From: a virus
Direction: 5' to 3' (one strand)
Virus record (IMG/VR): IMGVR_UViG_3300024967_000007
Span: 1 to 24,398 of that record
DNA: 24,398 nt
Shown here: in pieces, positions 6,678-12,890 of the stretch
How the letters are laid out: every line of letters starts with the position of its first letter
Position numbering within the stretch: position 1 is the first letter of the stretch
The notes under the pieces: model-generated
The model's input: the letters and a program-made list of their open reading frames with translations, nothing else
What the model was told of the DNA's origin: nothing
Database searches by the model: none
Made by a program: the position numbers and the translations under genes

Positions 6678-7708
6678 TCACATAAACCATAAGAAGATGA
6701 GCAACCGGAGTTTTTTTCTAGTTCATCAAAGAAATTTAATTGCTTTCCACCACGGGATGTTTTTGCCCAAAATATTACTTCATAAATATCTGCTACTTTG
6801 TTAGCGCCAGATTTATTGACTGCAAAGAAGGTTGGTTGCTGTCTTTTACTTGCTGCTGAAACAAGCAATTCCCATTCATGTATGCGGTCAATGTGTTCTG
6901 GGAAGCGTTTTGCGATCTGGTTTAATTCTGGTTTTGCTGCATTGATACACGGCATACATCCAACACGGCCCATGCCCTGTTTATATAGGGGGTTTGGCTT
7001 AATGTGCTTGTTTGAACAAAATGTGAAAACGTCATCTGCAGACCAATCCACAATAGGCCTGAAAATCCATAGGCGCTTGCCTACACGTTCAAATTTCTTT
7101 GATTTACTGCGGTTCAGTGATTCATCGCGCCTAATACCTTGCCAACTCAAAACGCTAAACCCTTGATCCATTAAATTCATTTGAAATTCAACTGCAATAT
7201 TTCGTTTTAATTCTTCGGTGCAAAATTGAGCTTTACGGCTTGGAAATCTACCTTTCCATAGACATAAATCTAAAAATGGATTTCCAGTAGGATGTAATGC
7301 ATTTAACGCACGGCGTTTTGCTTTATTTGACCATCTAATCCTGCGGCCAGAATCATCGCGTCGCGTGCGCATATCACGCGCAATAAACATACGTTTACGG
7401 GCAATCTGCTCACTAAACTCAGCTTTAAGACGTGTGATTTTTATATTAAGTGCTGATTCCAAATAATATAAATATTCATATACAGCCTCATGCTCATTGC
7501 CAGTGTCACAAAATATTGGAATGATTGATTCACGTGGGCAGTTATCAATCGCAATCAACAAAGTCGCAGCGGAATCTTTGCCACCACTTACTGAAATTAC
7601 ATGTTTTACTTTCCCGCTTTCCACAACAGCACCCGTAGGCGCTGCTGCGGTTTTCGGTTTGGCTTGTTGCCTTGCTTTTGCAGGTTTCTGCGGGATGCTC
7701 TCGACCAA
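6674..7708 (-). CDS. PP-loop ATPase, PAPS-reductase/DndC-like, between TR and RT
   Basis: 344 residues from TTG 7708, chosen because AAGGA lies 6 nt upstream. The frame stays open to an ATG at 8017, but that extension runs through the template repeat, giving a run of threonines, and into the avd gene. The PP-loop 'ISVSGGKDSAATLL' is at about 38-51. Cys163 ('QFCTEELK') and Cys251/Cys254 ('GCMPCINA') resemble thiol or Fe-S cysteines of this superfamily, and 'FRPIVDWSADDVF' is the typical C-terminal signature. Phage members are usually annotated as PAPS reductase, but the substrate is unknown (sulfur transfer, nucleotide or RNA modification). The stop overlaps the RT start (ATGA). Confidence 0.82.
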   Translation of the reverse strand: MVESIPQKPAKARQQAKPKTAAAPTGAVVESGKVKHVISVSGGKDSAATLLIAIDNCPRESIIPIFCDTGNEHEAVYEYLYYLESALNIKITRLKAEFSEQIARKRMFIARDMRTRRDDSGRRIRWSNKAKRRALNALHPTGNPFLDLCLWKGRFPSRKAQFCTEELKRNIAVEFQMNLMDQGFSVLSWQGIRRDESLNRSKSKKFERVGKRLWIFRPIVDWSADDVFTFCSNKHIKPNPLYKQGMGRVGCMPCINAAKPELNQIAKRFPEHIDRIHEWELLVSAASKRQQPTFFAVNKSGANKVADIYEVIFWAKTSRGGKQLNFFDELEKNSGCSSSYGLCE

Positions 7709-7761
7709 GATTGATCCTTCCGTGGCAGCATGGCCAGCGTCTAGGTGTTGTAATGTTGGGT

Positions 7762-7875
7762 CAGCGGAAGCCAACGTTGTTGTTGTCGTTGTCGGGCCAG
7801 TCGTTGTTGAGATTGAACACGCCGGCATTGTCGTCCGAGTTCCAGTAGCCGCCTCGGATGAGCGCATTGCCAGAC
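7762..7875 (-). repeat. DGR template repeat (TR)
   Basis: 114 bp homologous to VRs at 9207-9320, 12907-13020 and 13687-13800, with no indels. Read on the minus strand it is rich in AAC/AAT codons and would encode 'NSDDNAGVFNLNNDWPDNDN', then a stop directly after 'VGFR'. It contains 28 adenines, 26 of which differ in at least one VR. It begins 24 nt after the stop of the Avd-fusion gene and ends 53 nt before the proposed PP-loop start, so avd end, TR and spacer RNA are contiguous as in BPP-1-type DGRs. The 3' 15 bases (7762-7776) lack adenines on the sense strand and are identical in TR and all VRs. Confidence 0.97.
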
Positions 7876-7899
7876 TTTCCAGAGCGCACCCTGTATCGA

Positions 7900-8694
7900 T
7901 CATGATGTTGTCCTTTGTGCGCGTTGCAATCCGCCCAGGATGCGACCAAGCTCGACCACTAAACCCACTCGATGCTCGAATGAGATTTTGAATAGGTTTA
8001 GTGCTTGTGCCTGGCATATATAGTGGCGGATCAGATCCACGTCAGCAGATAGCTGTTTCAGCAGTTGCGGCTTGTTATCTTCATTGCCGTACAGATAGGT
8101 GTTGCGCATGATGCGCTGCATGGTCTGGCGCACGTTTTCGCCCCATGTAATACGGATGTCACGCGGTAGTTTGATCATGTCCTGCAGCAGCATTGAATCC
8201 AGATCGCCGGCTTTGGTTTTAAAGATGAAGTCCTGCGTATCCGGGTTGGCCAGTGCTTTTGCCGTGGTGGATGTTTTTAGCTGCTTGCTGGTGATCAGAT
8301 CCGCAATTACCTGGTTCACGATATCATCCGAGATTGCATCCAGTGCGTAGCTGGGCGCTGATACTTCGCATACATCGATGTCGGTTTGATTGACCACAAC
8401 ATAGGAAATATTGTGTTCATCCATGATTGGCCATAAGCGCTGTTTGTAATTGGCGACCGGAAAACCAACCAACAAGTGAGGCTTGTTAGCTGGGCCGGCA
8501 AGCCTGATTTTGTATTGCTTTAACGTGTGCAGCGCGTAGGCGGATTTGTTGAAAGCATGCAGCCAGGTTCCTGATTGCACCAATACCATGTGATGCGGGT
8601 ATTGGGCTTGCAGTTTTTCGCTGGTCTCTACGTGCGGATCAGTGGCGGTGAATGTGACTTCGATGCCTTGGATTAGATGATTAATTTGCATCAT
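7900..8694 (-). CDS. avd: MutS domain I-like/Avd fusion, DGR accessory protein
   Basis: 264 residues. The C-terminal part (about 170-260: 'IKLPRDIRITWGENVRQTMQ', 'LIRHYICQAQALNLF', 'ELGRILGGLQRAQ') has the pattern of Avd, the basic four-helix-bundle protein that binds DGR RT and TR RNA. The N-terminal part (about 25-110) resembles the MutS mismatch-recognition domain I: 'QYPHHMVLVQSGTWLHAFNK', then 'LLVGFPVANYKQRLWPIMDE' and 'ISYVVVNQ', parallel to MutS G-D-F-Y-E-L-F, G-V-P-x-H and V-A-I-C-E-Q. The Phe-x-Glu mismatch wedge is Trp44-x-His46 here. A linker of about 50 residues joins them. The start overlaps the previous stop (ATGA). The Avd call is firm; the MutS-I call is by eye. Confidence 0.8.
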   Translation of the reverse strand: MMQINHLIQGIEVTFTATDPHVETSEKLQAQYPHHMVLVQSGTWLHAFNKSAYALHTLKQYKIRLAGPANKPHLLVGFPVANYKQRLWPIMDEHNISYVVVNQTDIDVCEVSAPSYALDAISDDIVNQVIADLITSKQLKTSTTAKALANPDTQDFIFKTKAGDLDSMLLQDMIKLPRDIRITWGENVRQTMQRIMRNTYLYGNEDNKPQLLKQLSADVDLIRHYICQAQALNLFKISFEHRVGLVVELGRILGGLQRAQRTTS

Positions 8695-8927
8695 TGAACC
8701 TCGTGAGCCTTAACGTCTGGCATGCCTTGTTCCCAAAGTTCTAATAGGTTTTTAATCTCACCTACGGATTGCTCTCGATTAACATTGCTGATGTAACTTG
8801 CACGTTCATCCGTGAATACAATTAAAGTAAAACCGACTTTTCTATAGCAACAAGCTTCAATTTCCTCTTCTAAATTTTTAGCGATTTCTTGCAGGTGTTT
8901 GCTCAATCTGATTGCTTCCGCGCTCAT
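8691..8927 (-). CDS. Conserved hypothetical small phage protein
   Basis: 78 residues. The helical N-terminus ('LSKHLQEIAKNLEEEIEACC') leads to a beta hairpin ('GFTLIVFTDERASYISNVNR') and a C-terminal helix ('VGEIKNLLELWEQG'). The Y-I-S-N-x-x-R-E followed by L-L-E-x-W is a pattern I have seen in small phage and prophage proteins of unknown function. It overlaps both neighbours by ATGA, upstream of the MutS/Avd gene, so it is translated together with the DGR accessory gene. No catalytic motif is visible. Confidence 0.65.
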   Translation of the reverse strand: MSAEAIRLSKHLQEIAKNLEEEIEACCYRKVGFTLIVFTDERASYISNVNREQSVGEIKNLLELWEQGMPDVKAHEVQ

Positions 8928-9133
8928 ACCTTAGCCTTGCTTCTACGTTGAGATTTTTCAGCAGCTCTGCGCTCCGCACGATTGCCACCAAAGCCTCTTT
9001 GCAGATTGGAATTTTCATCTTCATTCAGCGTAACTTTTTGATGCTGCGCCTGTTGGTTTGGCTGCTCTCTTAGTTTTTCCATCATCTTGCTAAATGCGTC
9101 AGCGCCTTCAAACGCTCGGTTAATCATTTCCAT
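8924..9133 (-). CDS. Small basic hypothetical protein downstream of DGR target 1
   Basis: 69 residues with GGAG 6 nt upstream of ATG 9133. The N-terminal half is an amphipathic helix ('AFEGADAFSKMMEKLREQPN'). The C-terminal half is Gln/Asn-rich, then strongly basic ('GGNRAERRAAEKSQRRSKAK'), like a disordered nucleic-acid-binding tail. The R-A-E-R-R-A-A-E-K motif is frequent at the C-termini of small phage proteins. It begins 17 nt after the hairpin that follows the first VR gene and overlaps the next gene by ATGA. Function unknown. Confidence 0.6.
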   Translation of the reverse strand: MEMINRAFEGADAFSKMMEKLREQPNQQAQHQKVTLNEDENSNLQRGFGGNRAERRAAEKSQRRSKAKV

Positions 9134-9150
9134 TTTTAACTCCTATTAAA

Positions 9151-9175
9151 GCCGCCCGCCTTTCAAGCGGACGGC
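9151..9175. repeat. Hairpin downstream of VR1
   Basis: GCCG-C-CCGC pairs with GCGG-A-CGGC (8 bp plus one mismatch, 7-base loop). It ends 31 nt from the VR1 boundary. No T run follows on the minus strand, so it is not an obvious terminator. It is the positional counterpart of hairpins at 12838-12875 and 13629-13655 and of the hairpin/cruciform known to aid target recognition in BPP-1. Confidence 0.7.
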
Positions 9176-9190
9176 ATGAGTGACAAGTGA

Positions 9191-10129
9191 CTAGAGACTC
9201 TTGGTGCAGCGGAAGCCAACGTAGCTGCTGTCGTAGCCGGGCCAGTCGTTGCGGAGACGGAACACGCCGGCAACGACGCCCGAGTACCAGCAGCCGCCTC
9301 GGACGAGCGCAGAGCCAGACCAATCACCGCCGCCGATGCTGGTATCGCCTATGCCATGTTCGCGGCTTTCGTATGGCGCTGTGGTGACGGTAGGGGAGTC
9401 TTTGGCAAACTTCTTGGCAATCACGCCATTTTCATCGCCTTGTACGTCATCAAATACCCAGCTGTAAATATTGCCGCTGAAGTCATAAACGCGCTCACCG
9501 TTTGCCAGTACATGCCAGCGGCGCTCTGTTGGCTCATCGCTTTCATAATGGCCATCTTTCGGTTCTGATACGCTGCCTTTATGAATACCGCGATAGACTT
9601 CGCCTTCACCAGCCTTGCCGCCCGTCCAGTTTTCATCCTGGTTAACGATCTGATGTGCGATTGCCAGGTATTGCAGTTCCGTTATCAGTAAGTAGCCGGC
9701 ATCGATACATGCCTGCTTAGCTTTGTGAAAGGTGATGTAATTCCATGGCTTGCGATCTGCCGTGATGATGGCCGTGTCTATGTCTGACTTGCTGCAGGCG
9801 TACTTGCCAACATTAAATGCCGGTACCACTGTGCCGTTTGGCAATGTGGTTTTAGGCACTGTCACAAACTCATCCTTGCCTTGCAGTCTGTTACGGACGA
9901 TGGTGCGCAGATCTGCCGCCAGTAACGGATATTCGTTTTCGCATGATTTGGCATAAGCGCTGATCGCAGGAATGGCATGCTTGTCCGTACTCAGGTTAAG
10001 CACGTAATATTCATCATGTTCGTGCTTTTCGCCTGGTGCGCTTTGTCCATCGGTGCGGATAATATGGAATTTAGGGTAAAGGCCAATATTGCTTTTGTCT
10101 ATTTTAGTGTTGTCTGTAGCGGTGTTCAT
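9191..10129 (-). CDS. DGR target protein 1, FGE/C-type-lectin fold with extra N-terminal domain
   Basis: 312 residues with AGGAG before ATG 10129. The C-terminal ~230 residues are an FGE-sulfatase (SUMF1-like) C-type-lectin fold: 'ITELQYLAIAHQI', 'GNIYSWVFDD', 'RGGCW', 'VGFRC'. VR1 covers about residues 270-308. It lacks FGE active-site evidence and so is read as a binding scaffold. Unlike targets 2 and 3 it carries about 90 extra N-terminal residues ('HDEYYVLNLSTDKHAIPAIS', 'YPLLAADLR') resembling small stand-alone phage proteins. From about residue 150 on it is nearly identical to target 3, so one arose recently from the other. No signal peptide or membrane segment. The diversified face probably binds a ligand; which one is unknown. 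Confidence 0.92.
   Translation of the reverse strand: MNTATDNTKIDKSNIGLYPKFHIIRTDGQSAPGEKHEHDEYYVLNLSTDKHAIPAISAYAKSCENEYPLLAADLRTIVRNRLQGKDEFVTVPKTTLPNGTVVPAFNVGKYACSKSDIDTAIITADRKPWNYITFHKAKQACIDAGYLLITELQYLAIAHQIVNQDENWTGGKAGEGEVYRGIHKGSVSEPKDGHYESDEPTERRWHVLANGERVYDFSGNIYSWVFDDVQGDENGVIAKKFAKDSPTVTTAPYESREHGIGDTSIGGGDWSGSALVRGGCWYSGVVAGVFRLRNDWPGYDSSYVGFRCTKSL
9207..9320 (-). repeat. DGR variable repeat VR1
   Basis: 114 bp aligned to TR without gaps. 18 differences, all at positions where TR has adenine on the coding strand. Encodes the last diversified segment of target 1, ending 'SSYVGFR'. Its boundaries coincide exactly with those of the other VRs. Confidence 0.97.
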
Positions 10130-10156
10130 GGTTGCTCCTGTCCTTGGTTAAATGAA

Positions 10157-11119
10157 TTAAGCTGCTAGTTTTCTTGCTTGAACATGCGCCTTGAACTTTT
10201 CTGCCCACTGAGCGCACAGTGCATTTACTGCGTTTTCATCAAGTGTTGCTACATCTACGGTATAGCTATCACCAGATGCTATCGCATCATCCAGATCGGA
10301 TTTTTTAAGTCCTACCAGTTTTAACTGGTTTGGCATTTCTGGCAGTTGGATAGCAAACGTGATTGAGATCACTGGCTGTTGTGGTATTTGTTCCGGTACC
10401 GCATTTGTATTCATTTGTTTTTCTTTCTTTTCGGTTGGTGTTTTGGCTTTGTGATGCTGTTCCTGTGTTGGAATGTTGTTTGTCACGTGGCTCTGCGCAT
10501 TTAATTTGCGCTTCAGAAAGGCTTCATCCGTGTAGTAGTGCTTTGATTTTTCCAGCGTACCAACTTTAAAGTCATCGCATTTTGTAAAACCGCCATACTT
10601 GAGCACGTAGGTGATCATGTTGGCCGCCTTTGTAGTTTCATCATAATCGGTCGAGTTGTTGGTGATTTTGGCTATTAGCTCTTTATGCTCAATGCCTGGG
10701 TGCTCAGTAATAATGTCGCGGATCTGTTTTGCTACATTGGTATGTGCTGGCATATCGGCCTCTGCTTTAATGGTTGGTTTTTCAAACGTGTTGAAAGCAC
10801 GACCCTCTTTAAAAGTCATGGTGGTTGCTACTTTGTTGTTTTGTTTAATTACACTTTGTTTGATTGGCTTTAATTCCTCGGAGTTAGCTGGAGGTAGGTA
10901 GGCTGCTTTTTCAATATTTCGTCTTAATGGGCAAAAGCTACGGCCTAGCTCCGTAAGCTTGTAACCTGTTGCATCATTTTCTACATAACCAAGTTTTAAT
11001 AGCCTTGATGCTCTGATGCCACTTGGAAATCTATCCAAAAGCTCCGTATGGCTTATTGTTCCGGCTCTAAGTGCCTGCATTACCCTGGCTTCACATGTGC
11101 TTATTTTTGCTGCTTTCAT
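10157..11119 (-). CDS. Hypothetical phage protein with winged-helix-like segments
   Basis: 320 residues with CAGGAG about 8 nt upstream, overlapping the previous stop (ATGA). Residues 1-70 ('MKAAKISTCEARVMQALRAG', 'LDRFPSGIRASRLLKLGYVE') look like a winged helix, ending in 'TELGRSFCP'. A second one lies at about 128-190 ('IRDIITEHPGIEHKELIAKI'). A low-complexity linker (about 225-250) leads to a C-terminal domain ('ISITFAIQLPEMPNQLKLVG', 'ALCAQWAEKFKAH'). Two DNA-binding-like segments suggest a regulatory or replication-accessory role, but no family is recognised. Confidence 0.65.
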   Translation of the reverse strand: MKAAKISTCEARVMQALRAGTISHTELLDRFPSGIRASRLLKLGYVENDATGYKLTELGRSFCPLRRNIEKAAYLPPANSEELKPIKQSVIKQNNKVATTMTFKEGRAFNTFEKPTIKAEADMPAHTNVAKQIRDIITEHPGIEHKELIAKITNNSTDYDETTKAANMITYVLKYGGFTKCDDFKVGTLEKSKHYYTDEAFLKRKLNAQSHVTNNIPTQEQHHKAKTPTEKKEKQMNTNAVPEQIPQQPVISITFAIQLPEMPNQLKLVGLKKSDLDDAIASGDSYTVDVATLDENAVNALCAQWAEKFKAHVQARKLAA

Positions 11120-11595
11120 GCTGCTAACTCCTGGCCTCTTTCACTTTGTTCATAAAAGTCATCCACTACTTTTGAGCCGATAGCGTTGTACACTTTTGCA
11201 TCGGCCATCAGGTATAGTTTGCGCTGCACGTCCAGTACTTTCTCAGCATCCAAGACAGTTTGCATGTCCATTGTCTGCCCGATGCGTAGCTTGGTGAGCA
11301 GCTTGCGCATAGGTTGGTCGTTGTAGTCTGGAAGGTAGTGCGTTGCCAGTTCTGCAAAGAAATTAACCCACTCTGTTGCTACTTTCAGCAGGTAGCAGAT
11401 AGTGCCATCGGCTTTTTTGTAGACTAATACCCATTCGCCGCTTTTCAGGTCTTTGGCCTCAAGTGCCTCGCATGTTTTAAGCTGACGAAAAACGGCTTCA
11501 ATCTCTTCAAAGTCTTCTTTCATTGCAATTAGGCGAATGTTGCGTGTGCTGCCGCATGGCTTTGGTTTGTATTTTTTGCGAGGTTTACGACTCAT
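11116..11595 (-). CDS. Hypothetical phage protein
   Basis: 159 residues. The very basic start 'MSRKPRKKYKPKPCGSTRNI' is followed by a mostly helical body ('EEIEAVFRQLKTCEALEAKD', 'LLTKLRIGQTMDMQTVLDAE', 'QRKLYLMADAKVYNAIGSKV'). The K-Y-K-P-K-P-like opening is familiar from small proteins in early operons of betaproteobacterial phages, but no function is known to me. It overlaps both neighbours by ATGA. No membrane segment, no catalytic motif. Confidence 0.65.
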   Translation of the reverse strand: MSRKPRKKYKPKPCGSTRNIRLIAMKEDFEEIEAVFRQLKTCEALEAKDLKSGEWVLVYKKADGTICYLLKVATEWVNFFAELATHYLPDYNDQPMRKLLTKLRIGQTMDMQTVLDAEKVLDVQRKLYLMADAKVYNAIGSKVVDDFYEQSERGQELAA

Positions 11596-11960
11596 GCGCG
11601 GCCTTCTTTCTTAAGGTCAGCAACAACCTGAGCCATTGTTCTGGCTTGTGGTACCGGGTTGTATGAAAGGTCTGTGCTTAGTACGTCTTCAATTTCAGCA
11701 TCTATTGATTTGTGCCTTATCAACTTTTTATGTGAATACATGCTGGCAGTGATTGCAAACGGGCCCGCAATTAAATAGGCGGCAATGTCCAGCGTGTCTG
11801 CCTGTGGTACGGTTTTGAATAGCACCAAGTTAGCCAAGCCAATAGCAAAGCTGGTAAAAAACGCAGCCTTGTAGTGTCCGTTATTCACGTTTAGGCTTTG
11901 AAAACCTAGTGCGAATACCAAGGTAAATGTGCTGGCAAAAATGAGTAGGGCGGTGATCAT
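11592..11960 (-). CDS. Hypothetical membrane protein, early operon
   Basis: 122 residues with three hydrophobic segments: about 2-20 ('ITALLIFASTFTLVFALGF'), 31-49 ('KAAFFTSFAIGLANLVLF') and 58-74 ('DIAAYLIAGPFAITASM'). A cytoplasmic-looking polar tail follows ('RTMAQVVADLKKEG'). It overlaps both neighbours (ATGA). Small membrane proteins in leftward early operons often act on superinfection or host membrane functions, but nothing specific is visible here. Confidence 0.65.
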   Translation of the reverse strand: MITALLIFASTFTLVFALGFQSLNVNNGHYKAAFFTSFAIGLANLVLFKTVPQADTLDIAAYLIAGPFAITASMYSHKKLIRHKSIDAEIEDVLSTDLSYNPVPQARTMAQVVADLKKEGRA

Positions 11961-12151
11961 GCTGCAACCATTTCAGAACCGTCGTCTTCCGCATAATGTT
12001 TGGTTGCGTGCTCACCCATCATTTTTATGATTAAATTATGGCAAGCGCCTATGTTTTCAGTGGTTGGCGGCACCTTTCCCGTGTCTCGGTTACAGATAAG
12101 GTCTGCAAGTGCTGCTAGGTCGGAAAGCGAAACGGTAACATGTGTAGTCAT
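11957..12151 (-). CDS. Hypothetical small phage protein
   Basis: 64 residues, overlapping both neighbours by ATGA. 'VSLSDLAALADLICNRDTGK' and 'ACHNLIIKMMGEHATKH' suggest two helices; the tail is acidic. No domain recognised. It is supported mainly by tight coupling within the operon and normal codon use. Confidence 0.55.
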   Translation of the reverse strand: MTTHVTVSLSDLAALADLICNRDTGKVPPTTENIGACHNLIIKMMGEHATKHYAEDDGSEMVAA

Positions 12152-12531
12152 GCTGCAGCCTTTGAATTAATGGCAATTAGTTCAAGTTCTGCTTGTTTAA
12201 TGAATTCGATATGCTGGGTTAGTATATCGATCATCACCTGAGCATCTATTGCCGATAGGTACTCTTGAATTCTTGCTGAGCCGGTTTCAATGACGAAAAC
12301 CGAATACACTTTATCCTCAACTCTTTTTGTTGTGTAATCTTTAATCCATACAGAAGTTCTCACTGTTGAATTCTTTAAGAGAATTTCTGATGTATTAAAT
12401 TTTTCTGGATTAAAACTCATAGTGTCCACCCCGCTAAATCCCATGCTGTTTTTAAGTTGTAGCCACGATTTTTGTAATAATGGCGTGTTAATTTGATGCG
12501 TTTTAATAGTTTGATCATTTAAAATCTCCAA
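12148..12531 (-). CDS. Hypothetical phage protein
   Basis: 127 residues with GGAG-type sequence overlapping the end of the small membrane gene (12515-12634). Predominantly beta in the middle ('SEILLKNSTVRTSVWIKDYT', 'KVYSVFVIETGS') and helical at the end ('AQVMIDILTQHIEFIKQAEL'). No recognised family. It is somewhat A/T-richer than its neighbours. It overlaps the next gene by ATGA, so it belongs to the same transcript as the DGR. Confidence 0.6.
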   Translation of the reverse strand: MEILNDQTIKTHQINTPLLQKSWLQLKNSMGFSGVDTMSFNPEKFNTSEILLKNSTVRTSVWIKDYTTKRVEDKVYSVFVIETGSARIQEYLSAIDAQVMIDILTQHIEFIKQAELELIAINSKAAA

Positions 12532-12634
12532 TGCTCAGTGGGTCACATAGGGCATAGGTGATGCTTACAATGCAAAGCATTGCTACAGCGACACGCAGCG
12601 CGTCATAGATAAAGTCGTTTGTATGGATGCTCAT
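12515..12634 (-). CDS. Very small membrane protein (39 aa)
   Basis: The ATG at 12632-12634 lies 2 nt after the TAA of the upstream gene and the frame ends at TGA 12515-12517, overlapping the next gene start by 17 nt. The peptide starts 'MSIHTNDFIYDALR' and has one membrane helix 'VAVAMLCIVSITYALC', then 'DPLSIGDFK'. Start-stop proximity and the hydrophobic helix support a real gene that fills an otherwise empty gap. Function unknown. Confidence 0.55.
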   Translation of the reverse strand: MSIHTNDFIYDALRVAVAMLCIVSITYALCDPLSIGDFK

Positions 12635-12636
12635 GA

Positions 12637-12819
12637 TTAAGCAGCCTCCGGACTTGTACACATCTGCATGCGGCGAATCTCAGCCGCTTCTTTGATGTTC
12701 ACAACTTTGCGCGGCTTTGGATCAGGGTGATGCACCACGCGCAAACCAAGTGATTTGGCTTCATTAATAAGGGTTTGTACGGTGCGAATATCGGTGTTTT
12801 CTGCAATTTGAAGATTCAT
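12637..12819 (-). CDS. Hypothetical small phage protein
   Basis: 60 residues with GGAGAG upstream of ATG 12819. 'TVQTLINEAKSLGLRVVHHP' then a basic loop 'DPKPRKVVNIKEAAEIRRM' could form a small alpha/beta unit. It lies 18 nt beyond the hairpin that follows VR2, so it is the first gene after target 2. No domain recognised. Confidence 0.55.
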   Translation of the reverse strand: MNLQIAENTDIRTVQTLINEAKSLGLRVVHHPDPKPRKVVNIKEAAEIRRMQMCTSPEAA

Positions 12820-12837
12820 TTTTACTCTCCGGTTAAA

Positions 12838-12875
12838 CCAGTCCGCGGTGACAAAAATCAGTCACATCGGACTGG
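12838..12875. repeat. Hairpin downstream of VR2
   Basis: Outer arms CCAGTCCG (12838-12845) and CGGACTGG (12868-12875) are perfect. Inside, GTGAC pairs with GTCAC around an 8-base loop. Exactly 31 nt separate it from the VR2 boundary, as for VR1 and VR3. Not followed by a T run on the minus strand. Confidence 0.75.
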
Positions 12876-12890
12876 ATGGGTGACAAGTGA

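Noticed and set aside
7761-7949. 62-residue minus-strand frame covering the TR as a separate gene
   Set aside because: It overlaps the avd gene, ends at the TR boundary and reads like the target C-terminus because TR is a copy of that segment; it is template, not a gene.
7709-8017. N-terminal 103-residue extension of the PP-loop protein up to ATG 8017
   Set aside because: It is the template repeat and the avd 3' end read in another frame; the threonine run comes from AAC-rich template DNA. The TTG at 7708 has a proper ribosome binding site.
9187-9387. Plus-strand frames over VR1, VR3 and neighbours (for example 9187-9387, 13667-13867)
   Set aside because: Antisense shadows of the target genes; arginine/serine-rich translations come from the conserved flanks.
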